From positions 868,001 to 932,000 of the forward strand of contig JACKQL020000009.1 of the NCBI GenBank assembly GCA_018296165.2: a DNA stretch of 64,000 bases. Reading direction: 5' to 3'. The notes under the pieces are model-generated. The model saw only the letters and a program-made list of their open reading frames with translations. It did no database searches and was not told the origin of the DNA. Both the position numbers and the translations under genes were made by a program. Shown here piece after piece: positions 12,580 through 24,100 of the stretch (within the stretch, counting starts at the first letter, position 1; each line of letters opens with the position of its first letter). This DNA is from Termitomyces sp. T153. Taxonomy: Eukaryota; Basidiomycota; Agaricomycetes; Agaricales; Lyophyllaceae.

Positions 12580-13790
12580 GTCTGTGCTGTTCTGTGAGGG
12601 TCCTCAGGTTATATAGGATCGAATATTAGATAGGGTACAGTAACCGGCATGTTCACGTGCTGTCGATGATCCCAACCAATCCTATCTTGCCGTACTCGAT
12701 GAGTTACGTTGCAATGAGGCTGGCCTCTGAAAATTTCATAACGATAGACCCCTTGAAGTTTCCCTGGTTTAGTTTAGTTGTTCACTTGGTGATCCAGTTT
12801 CTGCCGTGCTTGCTAGGAAACAATCATTCATATAGCCTGAGGTGACGTAAGTAGTTACAGCACGTTTCATGACGATAGACTCTTTCGTGTAGGAACGAAA
12901 GGAACAGTCGATGATAAGGATAGACCCCTTCGTGTAGGAACAAAAGGAACAGTCGACGATAACGATAGACCCCTTCGTGTAGGAACAAAAGGAACAGTCG
13001 AAGAACGCCAGTGGCGCATACTCGATGGCTTCGAATTAAGTATAAGTTCGATTTGAATTGTCGACTAGCATCAAACACAAGCTTACATTTGATACTACTC
13101 CCAGTTTTTTGATAGTTATATCGTCATGAAAAATTGTTTCCCGGCACGCACGGCAGAAGCTGAAGCAAGAGCTTACATCTGATATTACTTCCACATTCTT
13201 GAAAGTCGTATCGAGATGAATAACTATTTCCCGGAAAGCACAACAGAAGCTGGATTATCAGCTAAGCATTCAACACGAAGGGGCTGATCGTTGGGAAATT
13301 TTTTGAAAGAGAACCCATCATTTGGGCTTGAGTGTTTCTTGAAGGGATGTCTGAATGCAAAGGGGGGTGGAATTCGGAAGACCGAACCACTAAGGATAGA
13401 TTATCGGAATTGTTCTTTCGCATAGTCGGACACGGCGGCTCCCTGGTCCATGAGTGTTGAACATGATTTGACTTGACCACTTCGGTGCCTAAAAAGGTGG
13501 AGGCGACCCGGACCTCCCCAAGCTTCAGGAGCCTCATGATAAACGTCATCGAAGACATAGATGTTCGAAGACTTGACATCTTGACATCTGCATATAATAG
13601 CTGTAATGATCCTCCTTGACGAGAGACTGGCACACGGTCGAAGGATTGGAAGTAAATTGTGTCAGATTGAATCTGTCGAATGAAAATGCACATGATAAGG
13701 AAGTGCTAAAGATATACCCGGCGTCATCATTGACACTAGTCACCGCCACCACAATGCACATCGCACACGGTTTGTCACGTCTTTCTTAGC
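12580..13790. other. spacer between MMS2 and AO1 (likely AO1 promoter)
   Basis: This contains the region upstream of AO1, a 45-bp tandem array (12874-13008) and two related ~90-bp segments (about 13083-13165 and 13174-13257, sharing gcttacat-tgata-tact-cca and tttcccgg-a-gcac). From about 13400 to 13790 it matches, inverted, the 39660-40080 spacer of the other duplicate. Small ORFs here have no motifs. Confidence 0.6.
12874..13008. repeat. tandem repeat, 45 bp unit, three copies
   Basis: Units start gatagac at 12874, 12919 and 12964 and contain ccttcgtgtaggaacaaaag then gaacagtcga. A diverged fourth start (gatagaccccttgaag) is at about 12743. The equivalent spacer in the other duplicate lacks the array, so it arose after duplication or was lost there. 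Confidence 0.9.
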
Positions 13791-14372
13791 TCAGAACATG
13801 GAGCCCTCCGGCGGCTGAGGAAGCTTCCTGTTATTCATAGATGCCATCTCCCTAGGTTACGGAATCAAAATAAATACAAAAGATGTGTGAAGGTTAGAAA
13901 ACCGTACTTTCTTATCTCCACAAGCACCGTCTCGATGCTACTATTGCGGGACCACGAAGATAACACGGGGAGATTGTGCGGATCGACCTTGCCGTTAGTC
14001 TGATTGACGAAAGGGAGATTGACGCGCGAAAGGAACTGGACTTGGGGAGGCGCATCGGGGTAGTTCTCGCCACATGTGATCTTGAGGCTGTAGATGCGAT
14101 TTTCATGTACAGTCTATTGAGAAAAGCATGAATTGCGTCAATAAAAAATGGAACAAAGAGACACATACGTGGCCTGGGCCAATGATAGTGCCATTCCAGT
14201 TACTCATCATGATGTCGTCACCGTCTTCAAGACCGTACGAACACGAGCCATCACCGATGCCCTTCTCGCCCTTCTCGAGCTCTTCAAGTAGTCGGAAGTT
14301 GCGTGGGACTGACGTCGGTAATTGTCAGTTGAGGAAGAAAGGCTCGAGTAGACTCAGCTTACTCTTGGCCAT
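13791..14372 (-). CDS. MMS2: ubiquitin-conjugating enzyme variant Mms2
   Basis: Four exons read right to left: 14372-14363 (10 nt), 14308-14169, 14113-13908, 13851-13791 (138 residues). The protein begins [20 protein letters not shown] and continues with [42 protein letters not shown] and ends [11 protein letters not shown], matching Mms2/UBE2V along its full length. UEV proteins lack the catalytic cysteine of E2s; no Cys is found at the usual position here. With Ubc13 they make Lys63-linked chains, for example on PCNA during post-replication repair. The 10-nt first exon is supported by the conserved N-terminus and a GTAAGC donor. Intact parent of the broken copy at 39095-39646. Confidence 0.95.
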
Positions 14373-14894
14373 GGTTGCGAGGGTTGAAGAGATCAGATGT
14401 GGCTGTGTCCGCCTGAAATGGGAATGAATATACAGATCAATAACGCGAAGTTTCGTCCGGTTTTTCTGTTTCTGTTTCTCTCCCGAAGCATAACCGATCC
14501 TTACGCGGTTCGTCGCAAGAATCGATGGCTGAAAGGAAACCATTGTTTCTCCTCAACGACAAACGACCAACCATGATTTTATTTTATTTTATTGAGCCAA
14601 TATCCTGAAGCATCAGCAAGACCGGAATTTACTATGTACATAGTTCACAAAGAGGTCGTTCTGGATTGTGATAGGCAGTGTAGGGATAATGATCTAGATT
14701 TAGATCATCATTACCCATCGTGTAGATATTATCAATCCTCTCTAGAAATCAGATGAGCGTCATCGTTCTCTATACAGATTACAAATCCTAATGCGTGTCA
14801 AGAATTGACACAAAAAAATGTGTACTGAAGTATTGTACATAATATCAATATTATTATCTATACTAAGGTCTAAAAACAGATTTCGTGAGCCTAC

Positions 14895-15510
14895 TGTCAG
14901 TGACTCAGATATGAAACGTGACCTAGATATGAAACGGCACAGATAAAGGCCACATACTTGTCACAGTTCTCCTCCAATTCTTTTGTAGATTATTTTCAGC
15001 AATACCAGACATATCATACATAGATCCCTCAGCTCAGATCCTATGTACGTGAAGCCAAAAAAAGTAGCAAAAATCAAACTTGTGAGGATGGTTGAATTTT
15101 TGCTATTTCATCTACTTTCATCTGTGTATTGTCAGCGTGTTATAGGTCTAATTTTTCTCAAAGTTGTCATGTAAGTGAAAGTACATAATATCTACTGATA
15201 TAGCTTAATTTGAACATCTATAATGCGTGTAAGAGGGAGAAAGCAAGCTTTGAATGACAGAGGGATGAATTGGCCATGACAAATATTTCAACTCAGCTCA
15301 GTATCTCTCGACTCTTTGCAGAACATGACACAGGAGTCCTAAAGTTTGGCAGGGTCACATACCCATCACATTTCATTTTCATGTTCAAAACAACCCTTCC
15401 ATTGGGATGTCTCTGGCATCCTTCCTCAAATGAGAAAAAATACAAAACTTGGCACACTCATACTTTGTATACCAGAGATGTAAGTCTTCTGTTATTTAAG
15501 GAATCCATAG
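14895..15510. repeat. dispersed repeat shared with 33868-34490 (copy 1)
   Basis: It begins with gacctagatatgaaacg repeated twice, continues through catacttgtcacagttctcc, tgaagccaaaaaaagtagca and gagggagaaagcaagctt, and ends near gtcatccaaaatct. The other copy is in the same orientation with mostly transition differences. It has no coding potential that I can see. Confidence 0.85.
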
Positions 15511-15964
15511 GGAAGCCAAAGTCATCCAAAATCTCACATATCTGGGGTCACCAACAGTAGTAGTCAGCAGATTTGTTTACACACAATGCCCTCAAATGTG
15601 TCAAGACTGACCAAGAAATGGAAATGAAGATTGAAAAAGTGTTCTCCAAAGACTGGGAGCAAGTGAGCATCTTGCAGAAATGAATTGAGATGCAAAATAG
15701 ATATCTCCTGTTTGCCTTCAATCATGTCTGGCACTATCTTCCACATGCCAGTGTTCAGATCCAGAGTCCTCCCCAGAACTCTACTAGAGCACATGGGAAG
15801 GTTGTGGCCTCATGTTCAAAGGAGAAGAAGAGGGACACCTGTACAACTGCTAGGGGCCTTTGATTGCCAGATTTGTGTCATCCTGAACTACAAAGGCATA
15901 GTTGTGTTGTGGTCCCTACTATGCCAGTCTGGACAGCCAACCCTGCCATTTTAATGGATCATTC

Positions 15965-16820
15965 TGCGTAATTACAGTAAAAATGTAATGCATTATCCTC
16001 TGTAAATAAAATTAAGTACTGCATGGAAGTAATGCAACACTGTTAATATGACATTAATTCATCACTGATGCATTAGGAACAAAAAGAATGCATTACAATG
16101 GAATTGAACCAAGAGCATTATGCACAGAAATCCATAATAAATAAAACCAATAACCAGTAGACCAAACATTCATAGAAAAAGAGCTGAGATGGGCTGTATT
16201 AGCTAAGGGGAGCAAGGTCCCCTATAATAGATATCCCTGTAATCCAGCCAATTACCACTTACAAATGGATGTCATCACTTAGTTTACAGAACCTTATATC
16301 TCACATATATCTGCCAACTCTTTGTTTTATGACATTGATTCTTTCTTCCTTCATTCCTCCATTCTCTCCTCTGTTAAATACTGCTTTTCTCTCTCTCTCT
16401 CTTGAATACAACATGGTCCTGTTTCTGTCTTCATCTGTCTAAGTTGACCATATGGTCTTCCAATCCCTGTCTGAAGCATTAACTAAACTCTAACCACTCT
16501 AATCCTAACACTGACAAATTAACCACCTAACAAAAACCTAACTGAACCATAACTGGCTAACAATGCAAGTCATAGACAGCTCCTTCTATGCTACACATAT
16601 TCATAATGTTAGTTTAATTCAACTGTCATTATGGTGTATTGGAGGTGTTGTTTGCTATGGTATCCTTGTATTCTTATTATAGGTTGTTGGTTCAATTCCT
16701 GATGTAGTACACTATTAACATTACTAATGCATTATTTGTCTCAAGCTTTGTGCCTTTGAAATTATAACAAACATTGCATTACCATTGTACTGTAATTACA
16801 GTAAATGCTGCATTACTTTG
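15965..16820. repeat. imperfect inverted arms, foldback-like element
   Basis: The left arm (about 15965-16110) and right arm (about 16680-16805) are partial inverse complements. Shared landmarks are gtaattacagta followed by aatg-taatgca, atgcattag, and ggaattgaacc (left) against ggttcaattcc (right). A perfect 14-bp palindrome actgtaattacagt sits at about 16790-16803. The interior has no ORF. Confidence 0.45.
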
Positions 16821-19000
16821 TAAGAATCAGGTGGTCTGGAGTCAACTGAATTTGCTCTCTACATATGCCCAAAACCTCTGAATCATCACTGGGTGAGTAA
16901 AATGTTACAGTGGCCAAGTGGTAGACCTAAACATTCCCTAAAAGCTAAAGGCAGTCTTCAAGCAGCATGGTGTTGCTGGAAACATTTGAATCATTGTTCA
17001 ACTGATTGAATCAAAACCATCAAATGAGGTCACAAAGTCATGGCTGCCTGATGGCCACATAGAGATGAGCAATGTGACAAGGATAGGCCTTACTAGACTC
17101 TGAACAGGACATTAGTTTGTAATACAAGTAAGAGAAAGAAGTAGAAAGCTAGTTTGCAAGCTAGAATAGCAAATCCAGTAGCATACTCATCATTAATCAC
17201 TCCAGCCTTCATTGGCCCTATTTCTCTTTTCAATTGTGTCTTGTGCCAAGGCCTTCAGAGGGTCTGCACAGTTTAGATGCAACATACCATGGGCCATAAA
17301 GTTCATGTGCAAAGCCACCAACTTATCAGTGTGCTAATTTGTTAACTAGCATCTGTCCAATATCCCTTGTAACAATTTGACTGGCACCATGGCTTCTTGA
17401 CAGCAGTAATGTGTCTTGGTAATTGATGAACAGAGGTCATTGGGAGTGGCACAGAATTGGATTTAATTAGAGAGTGAATGTTGACAAGGCAGGGAGAATC
17501 CCATGGATCAAACCCCAATTGTTCAAAGAATTTCATGAAGTGTCAAGGGTGAGCCTAGATTATATTGAAAACATATAAAACTAGCCTTGGAATAATGCAG
17601 GTTGATCACAAAAAAATCTGTGGACCATCAGGGCATTTGAGAATACTAAAGCAAAACAGGTGAGTTACTGTTGCTTGAACATTGATAATCCATCTCAAGC
17701 TCACACTCAAGGTAGGTAGGGTTATCAAGATAAATATTAGCAGCACTATTGCTGCCTTGGTCAAGACAAAAAATAGAAGTGTCAAACCTAAAGTATTATC
17801 AGAGACTCCATAGCTGTGGCAGTGGCACAAACTGTTTTGAGGCAGGTAAGCTGTCAATCATTGAATGAGATGTGCATCATGACAACACAAGAGACAGAGA
17901 TTGCATACCTCAGTTCATGAAAAAGCTCAGGAGTTCCAAAATGAAGCAGCTAAAGATGATTCAGATAATCAAACACAAGTTGGTAGCCCTACAATGCCTG
18001 TTGGTAATATGCCAGTCTCAACAATGAGATTGGCAGAGGGAAAAAGCTCAAATAAAGTATATTGCAAAAGAATATACTATACAAATAAAAACAGCTGAAA
18101 ACTGTAAGCTGGTAAAAACATTGAAAACTGTGGATGTAGGGCATATCTCAGAAAAGTAGAAACTCCCACATGAAACAAATGACCTATAGTCTGTGCCTTC
18201 AGCATGGGCCTGTAGCTTGCTAAGACCCAGATCCAACCTCACTTTTGGTTAGGTCCTCAATATGAACCAGGCTAGTTAGGATAGTATTGTTGTGAGGGTC
18301 AGGTGAAACTACTGCTTTCATTCACACCATGTGGGCTATAGTGTGGAAGCTATTCAACCCAGAAGATGCTTTGCAGGTGACTTTCTTTGACTAATTCCTG
18401 TAATAGGCAGGTTCATAATGTTGATATTTGTCCCAACCTTGATCTGCTCGAACAAACATTACATTCTCAAACTACATGCATGTTAGCCCAGAAAATTCAC
18501 TACTTTTGGATGGTGTTGTGAGTACTATCCATTGCACATATTGATTATTATTGTGTTGACATTCTGAGTTTCTGGAAGGCTTTAAGACATATACCTCCTA
18601 TGGGAAGTGTGTGAGGTGGAGTCATGAGTAGACTAAAAATAGAAAAGTTTACCATGTAAATGAGTATCTGAGCTTGAGAGCATTCACTGACCAAGATTAG
18701 CTCCCATATTTGAGACATCATATATGGATAGATTTTCATGCAAAGAACAGTCTTTCACAATATGTGTATGATGAAGAGGAGCTTGCCAAACACTGGCACA
18801 GTTCAAGAATTGTAAATGTTTTTTTGAAAATAGTCATATTTGATCAACCAGGTGAAGGTTGGAACAAATATCAAAATTTTGAACCTGCCTATTGATATTG
18901 AAATTGCTGTAAGTAGTGTATTATTGAAGCAAAAGCATAGGCCGGAATTCATGATTCATGCCTAACTAGGCATGGAATATGACTTATATTCTATGCCTAA

Positions 19001-19494
19001 TTAAGCGCGGTTGCTACAGGTGTTCTAGAGTCACGTATCCCTTCCTCATCCCTACAACAAAAGCTAAAACACATGTTTTAAGTACAAATCTAGGGATTGG
19101 GCAACCTTGTTTTCAGCATTTCAATCCACAAGCTTTTCATGTAGCTATTGAAACAAGTGTTTCCTTAATTAAAAATCGGTCTTGGCCAAGACCTTGATAA
19201 TCTATTTAAATTGTCATCTGCACACCGTTTTTATCCAAAAGAGGATGATAATATATCAGAATTTGGATTTCCTCATTGAGAAGTCACCTTTGAGGGGAGA
19301 TTAACTTTTTGGGGGAGATTCAGCAACTACAAATTCAACCGCATCCAATTGCGGCTCCCCAATAGTCAGACGGATCGAGATCGGAGAATAGTTCTACTAG
19401 TTTCGTCTGTAATACAATCGTGCATGGAATTTAAAGGATGTTCTCAAGAATGGCTCAATTCACGACTCTCGGTGTATCGTGAGTTTTTAACCCA
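19001..19494. other. intergenic, end of repeat block to secreted peptide gene
   Basis: No gene recognised. An imperfect palindrome catgcctaactaggcatg lies near 18957-18974, with a further tatgcctaatta at about 18990. CpG becomes normal again after about 19340. Confidence 0.4.
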
Positions 19495-19911
19495 TTAACA
19501 CGCCGTCTCGAGTGTTTGGCATCTAGTTAACAATGACATCACCATTCCATTTATGATGCACTAAATAAAAGAGAGATGACTTACGACTGAAACTCGGGAC
19601 TGAAACCGCAGCAATGCAATTGCGGTTGACCTGCAAGTGAGATTGTAAAAACGTTGTCATGTTAAGCTTCAGTTTGTTTACTCACAATCCTGTAATAAGG
19701 ATATTTTCTCCAATACAGTCAGATTAGTTTGCGAGAAAGACTCACCGTATCAACTTGACCTGAAAGGAAGGGTTAGGTTTCGCAAAGAAGGAGAATTCAA
19801 AAACTTACATGGAGCATTCAACCCCCCGACACCTGGATCACTCGGCGATGCGTGCACAATCTGGGAACCAGTGAAGAGTAGAATAGCAAATTTCAGCGCG
19901 TTTGACATCAT
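19495..19911 (-). CDS. small secreted cysteine-rich peptide, C-C-CC-C-C framework
   Basis: Five exons read right to left: 19911-19809, 19759-19746 (14 nt), 19689-19686 (4 nt), 19630-19585, 19522-19495, giving 64 residues. Introns are 49, 56, 55 and 62 nt, all GT-AG. Residues 1-21 form a signal peptide (KFAILLFTGSQIVHA). The mature part has six cysteines at 35, 41, 47, 48, 57 and 64, spaced C-x5-C-x5-CC-x8-C-x6-C, with the core HCCGFSPEFQSC. This order is that of inhibitor-cystine-knot (knottin) peptides, but small fungal secreted proteins of other folds can share it. The 4-nt exon is inferred: only by including it does the frame yield the paired cysteines and a stop just after the sixth one. 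Function unknown. Expression is likely driven from a TATA-like element about 80 bp upstream. Confidence 0.6.
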
Positions 19912-19990
19912 ATCGATTGTTCGTCTTTGAGAGGTGGGGTGACTGAAAAGTGGCTGAATGTGTGCGATGTCTCATAAACTCGTCTCGTCT

Positions 19991-20000
19991 CATTTATAAG
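19991..20000 (-). promoter_or_regulatory. TATA-like box for the secreted peptide gene
   Basis: On the minus strand the sequence reads cttataaatg, about 80 bp before the ATG at 19911, a plausible TATA position for a regulated secreted-protein gene. Inferred from sequence and spacing only. Confidence 0.35.
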
Positions 20001-21161
20001 AGCTCTAACACTTACGTTCCGATCCAGACCACCAATGCTACATTCTAGAAGTCTTGTTCTCATTAGAAGGAAAAACGTGATCGGTGGATAAGGACTGCCG
20101 CATATCAATCAGGTGTCCAAAGATATATAAGAGGTACTTAGGGGTACTAGTAAGATTAGTGTGACCTCTGGAGATAGCTGGTGTCTGCCTGCAAAGACTC
20201 ACGTAATAAAGTCGGAAACAACAGTTAACGTGTCTGATTCGGAAGTATGAGCATGTTCCGGACCGTAATCGAGGCAGGAAACCTGATTTTCTTGGTCCTT
20301 AATAAGAATACCATCCGTTTCCTTGTGCTTTGTTATGTTTACCAACTTTAACTTATCGTAATGATTGCGCTTGGCAAAGGAGCCTGAGGTGTAATGGTCG
20401 CATGACGTGGAGCCTAGCCACCCCGAGTTGGCCGTCAAGAAAATTAGTGGTTAACATAACACACTTAATTTTGTGGTTGCGCCGCATGCAATTCCGATGT
20501 TTGACAGTCCGACATGGCTTAGTGCAAAACTTTGAGTGCCGGAACGACCAGTACGCTTTGTAGCCTCGGAGTACCCTTCAGTTGGACGTCACAAATTTGT
20601 CACACTCACTTCAAGCTCTGGGTCAGTTTTGTGTTTTGTGAAGACGCGTCCATTATTGCCTTTCCCCGGAAATCAAAACCCCGCTTCGCCGTGGAATCGG
20701 CAAGCGTGACAACTTGAACATTCTTGACGTGTGGGGACTCGACAACGAGAACCCATATTGACTCACGGTAAGCTCGAATCACGTCAGATAGTGTATATTG
20801 AAACAATGCTAGCACTATAGATGGACTGTTCGTGAGTTTTTTTGTCCGATTGAAGGGTACTCCGAACTAGAGGGGAGCGATAGTATCCGTCAGCTTTTGT
20901 CAAAAATTTTATCGCGGACAATTGAAGCTGAAGCTTGAAGCAGCATGCTGTCCCTGATGGATCACTTCTTGTCCTTGACAAACTCGTATATACCTTTACT
21001 GAGAGTCGTGTAAAAGAGCAAAATTTGAGCATCACTGCCTCAAGCTTTGTAGAAATTACTTGAGAAAGAAGTATACAAAGCACGGAAAACAGATACTTCC
21101 ACCCCCTATGCACCAGTAAAGTAGCTCAAAAAGTCATTTGACTATCAACCACATTACGTAT
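20001..21161. other. intergenic, secreted peptide gene to HSE1
   Basis: No gene recognised. The segment 20580-20900 is related in direct orientation to 38185-38720 (see repeat). Other short ORFs have no motifs. A second TATA-like run (agatatataagag) lies near 20121-20133. Confidence 0.45.
20580..20900. repeat. dispersed sequence related to 38185-38720 (copy 1)
   Basis: Shared landmarks in the same order: cacaaatttgtcacactc-acttcaagctc, aaaccccgctt, ctcgacaacgagaac, cggtaagctcgaatcac-tca, cagt/gatagtgtata, gaaac-atgctag-a-tatagat and ttttttgtcc followed by aggggagcga. The copy at 38 kb has extra sequence between the first and second landmarks. Confidence 0.75.
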
Positions 21162-24100
21162 TTACGCCCAGTGACCTTCGGAACCTAAGTTTCCATGGTC
21201 GTGAGCTGAGCCGTGCCCAAGTCGTGGCGGCGGCGTAGATTTCTTGGGAAGGAGCCATGTCGGTGTCGTAGTAGAAGTAAACGTTGAGCCCGTACTTGCC
21301 GCGCGCGCAACCGTGACTGTGTTCACCGCGGGCTCCTGACCCATGAGCTGCGTCTGGGGCTGAAGTTCCTGGTGCAAAAGCTGTTGGGGTTGCTTTTGCT
21401 GTGGAATGTCCGAAGAGTACGAAAATGTTTGGCCGGACTGAACGGGCGAGTTAACATAAGACAAGTCGGAAGAGTTAGAAGAAGAGAGAGTGGTAGCGAG
21501 AGTGGGAGGGACATTCTCCCCGGGGTATGGCAAGGTATCAATGGAAGAGCGCAGGGTAGGGCCTCCGAGAGAGGTTTGGGGTTGTTGCTGGATCGGCTGG
21601 ACACCTTGTTGAGGTTGATCCTCATGAACCGGGGGCTGGGTCTGGAGTGGCAGGACAGATTGTTGTTGTTGAGTTGACTGCTGCTGAGCCTGTACTTCTT
21701 GTTGTTGGACCTGAGACTGTTGCTGCTGAGCCTGGCCGTGGGCCTGATGTTTTCCAACCGTCAACGGAGCAGTCGACGTCACTCCAGGCACTGAGATAAA
21801 ATATACCGCACCAGCTGGATCTCTACCACCCTGAGCATAATACTGCGCCCACGCCTGGACATTTGGGTCCGAATATGTCATACTGGGGTTGAACACGTAC
21901 GGCGGGCCTGTCTTCGAAGTGGGTTCGGGGGAATGCGAAACCTGGGGCTGGGGCTGCTGTTGGATTTGCTGCTTGGGCTGTACTTGCTGGGGTTGAAGCT
22001 GAGGTTGGGACTGAGCTTGTGATTGCGGCTGAGATGGAACTTGAGACTGAAGCTGAGGTGACTGTTGCTGAGGCTGAGACTGGGTCTGAGGTTGGGTCTG
22101 CGCGGGGTAAGGTGTCGGGCCCTGAAGTCCGTACGCGATATTCGGTTGTTGACCGGCGTAGCCTCCCTGAGGCACGTAGTTGGTTGCGGGTTGAGGATTC
22201 GTTGATTGTGCTGCTGCTTGAGCTTGAGCAATTTGTGCTTGTACTACAGTTGCCTGAGCTTGAGCTTGTGCCTGGGCTTGTGCTTGTGCAGCAGCTTGTG
22301 CTTGAGCCTGCTGTTGTGCATACGCCGCACTCGCATCATAACCTGGTTGTTGCGCTGGTGGTGCTGGTGCTGGCGTAGGGAACGATGCATACCCGGCCTG
22401 TTGAGGGCCCGACCACCCGTAACCTCTTCCTGCATTTGTGTTGGACTGATAGGAAGGACCGCGGTAGGGTTGATCATACACTGTCAATATGTGGTGAGTG
22501 ATGAGATTAGAGAGATAGATGAAAAGGAATGGAAACGGACCGCCAGTGTGTCGGGCGAGAGATTCTTCCATCATACGGTCGAAGATGGTGCGTGCGCGGA
22601 CAAAGGTTTCGTTCATTGAGACAAGATCGGCTGCAGAACAATTCGTAATAGAGATTCACTGACACACAGCGAATACAATCACGTACCTCGTTTCTGGCTA
22701 TATTTATCAATGAGCTTGACTATTTTCGGTCTGAGCGCCATGCTTGAGCGGTATAATTCCTGTCGAGGACATCAATATCATCCAAAGAAGAAAAAGAAAA
22801 ATTCAAAGGACCTGTATCTCCTCATTGTCCGCAAGGTTATCCTTGGCAGGGTCCAGCGCGCGCAACAAATTCAACAGCTTCTCCACATTCACAGCCTGCG
22901 CGAACACCGCAGCCTCCTGTTCTGCCTCTTTCGCCAACTCAGCTGACGTCGGCTCAGGCAATGGTTCCTACATATACAGAACCAAAATTATCAATCCAGC
23001 TTTTGAGGAAGTCAGAAATCGAACGTACGACATAGTTTACCGGGAAAATACCGGTACGGCCCTTGAGCTGCCCACGCCACCAGTCCTTGTACCCTCGATC
23101 CACAACCTTGATCACGTCACCCTTCTCAAACCCAAGTTCACCCGGTTCTGTCGGCTCGAAAGTGTGGAGTGCCTTAACACGCGTAACAATGGCACTAGTA
23201 GAGGCGGGTGCAGCAGATGTGCTCGCAACCGTAGTAGCCGGCGTCTGTGGCTCAGACTGGTAGGAAGATTGAGAATTTAATTGGGACGGAGTCTGCGTGC
23301 GAGGGTGGGTGAGGATCTCACTCTGGGGCTGCTGCTGAGGTTGATAGAATGTCTGCTGGCGTGCCGAAGGCGAGGTAGGCTGAGGAGACGGTGTACGGGC
23401 CGGTACATATCCTGATTGATACTTTGGCGCAGCGAACGCTGTACCCGATGATCCAGAGGGATTTGAGCTGCTGCTTCCTGCACCCGGGCCAGAGCCAGAG
23501 CCAGAGCCACCAACGGCAGACGAAGAGGCACTTGTGGATATGTAGGTGGACCACTGGCTGCGTCCACCTTTATCTTGAATAGACATCTCGAGCACACGTT
23601 GGAGCTCTTCTTCTTCTTTACGTCGTATTTCGTCATCAACGGCTGGAGGCGCAGTCTCTTCCGGAAGCTCGAACTTGTAGTCTGTCCATTACAAGTCATA
23701 GAGATATTAATACCTAGTGAGTGGCGAACATACTTTTTGCCTTGAGAGTGTTGTAACAGTCTTCCATCACTCCGAGCGTTGGATCTTTTTCAAATTCCGC
23801 AGTCCATGTCCAGACCAGACTCAATGCTCGTTTTCTCACCTTCTCATGCGTCGTCTGAGCTTGGTGTTAGAGATGAGACGATACGATAACGATAACGACC
23901 AACAAACGTACCCGATCGGTGACAAGTTTCTCAAGCGCCTGTGTAAACGCTTTGGACGCAATTTCGCGATGGAGCTGGATATCACAGTTCTTCGAGAGTG
24001 ACTCAGTGAGCGATAGTGCATACAATTGAACATTTGGATTTCGGTGTGCCAGGCGCTTCAGAATAGATGCTATCACATTATGTGCCCTGCTTACATGTGA

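Larger units (their letters stand above)
10170..14570. repeat. inverted segmental duplication, left copy
   Basis: The sequence matches the reverse complement of about 38870-42715 across the whole amine oxidase gene, the MMS2 gene, the spacer between them and flanking noncoding DNA. Matching landmarks include gggagcagccgac (inverse near 10340; 42540), the oxidase exons, the segment cgtcaaggaggatcattaca (inverse near 13600; 39830), and the MMS2 exons. The left copy additionally carries a 45-bp tandem array and a pair of ~90-bp repeats between the genes. Identity in coding exons looks high and falls in spacers. Confidence 0.9.
14573..19000. mobile_element. CpG-poor decayed repeat block 1
   Basis: This is an AT-rich stretch with almost no CpG and no intact gene, in contrast to the genes on both sides. 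It includes a ~600-bp repeat shared with 33868-34490, an ORF remnant at 15564-15794 (minus) with RVLGRTLDLNTGMWKIVPD that reads like protein-coding transposon debris, an imperfect inverted-arm structure (15965-16820) and short ORFs of no recognised family from 17300 to 18900. The type of element cannot be named with confidence. Confidence 0.6.

Noticed and set aside
16660..16720. Possible tRNA gene at ggttcaattcc
   Set aside because: The bases around the B-box-like motif do not form a T stem, and no acceptor or anticodon stem could be drawn.
21878..22619. Several 100-140 codon ORFs in other frames of the HSE1 tail
   Set aside because: All arise from the Gln/Ala codon repeats; they have no start context or motif.
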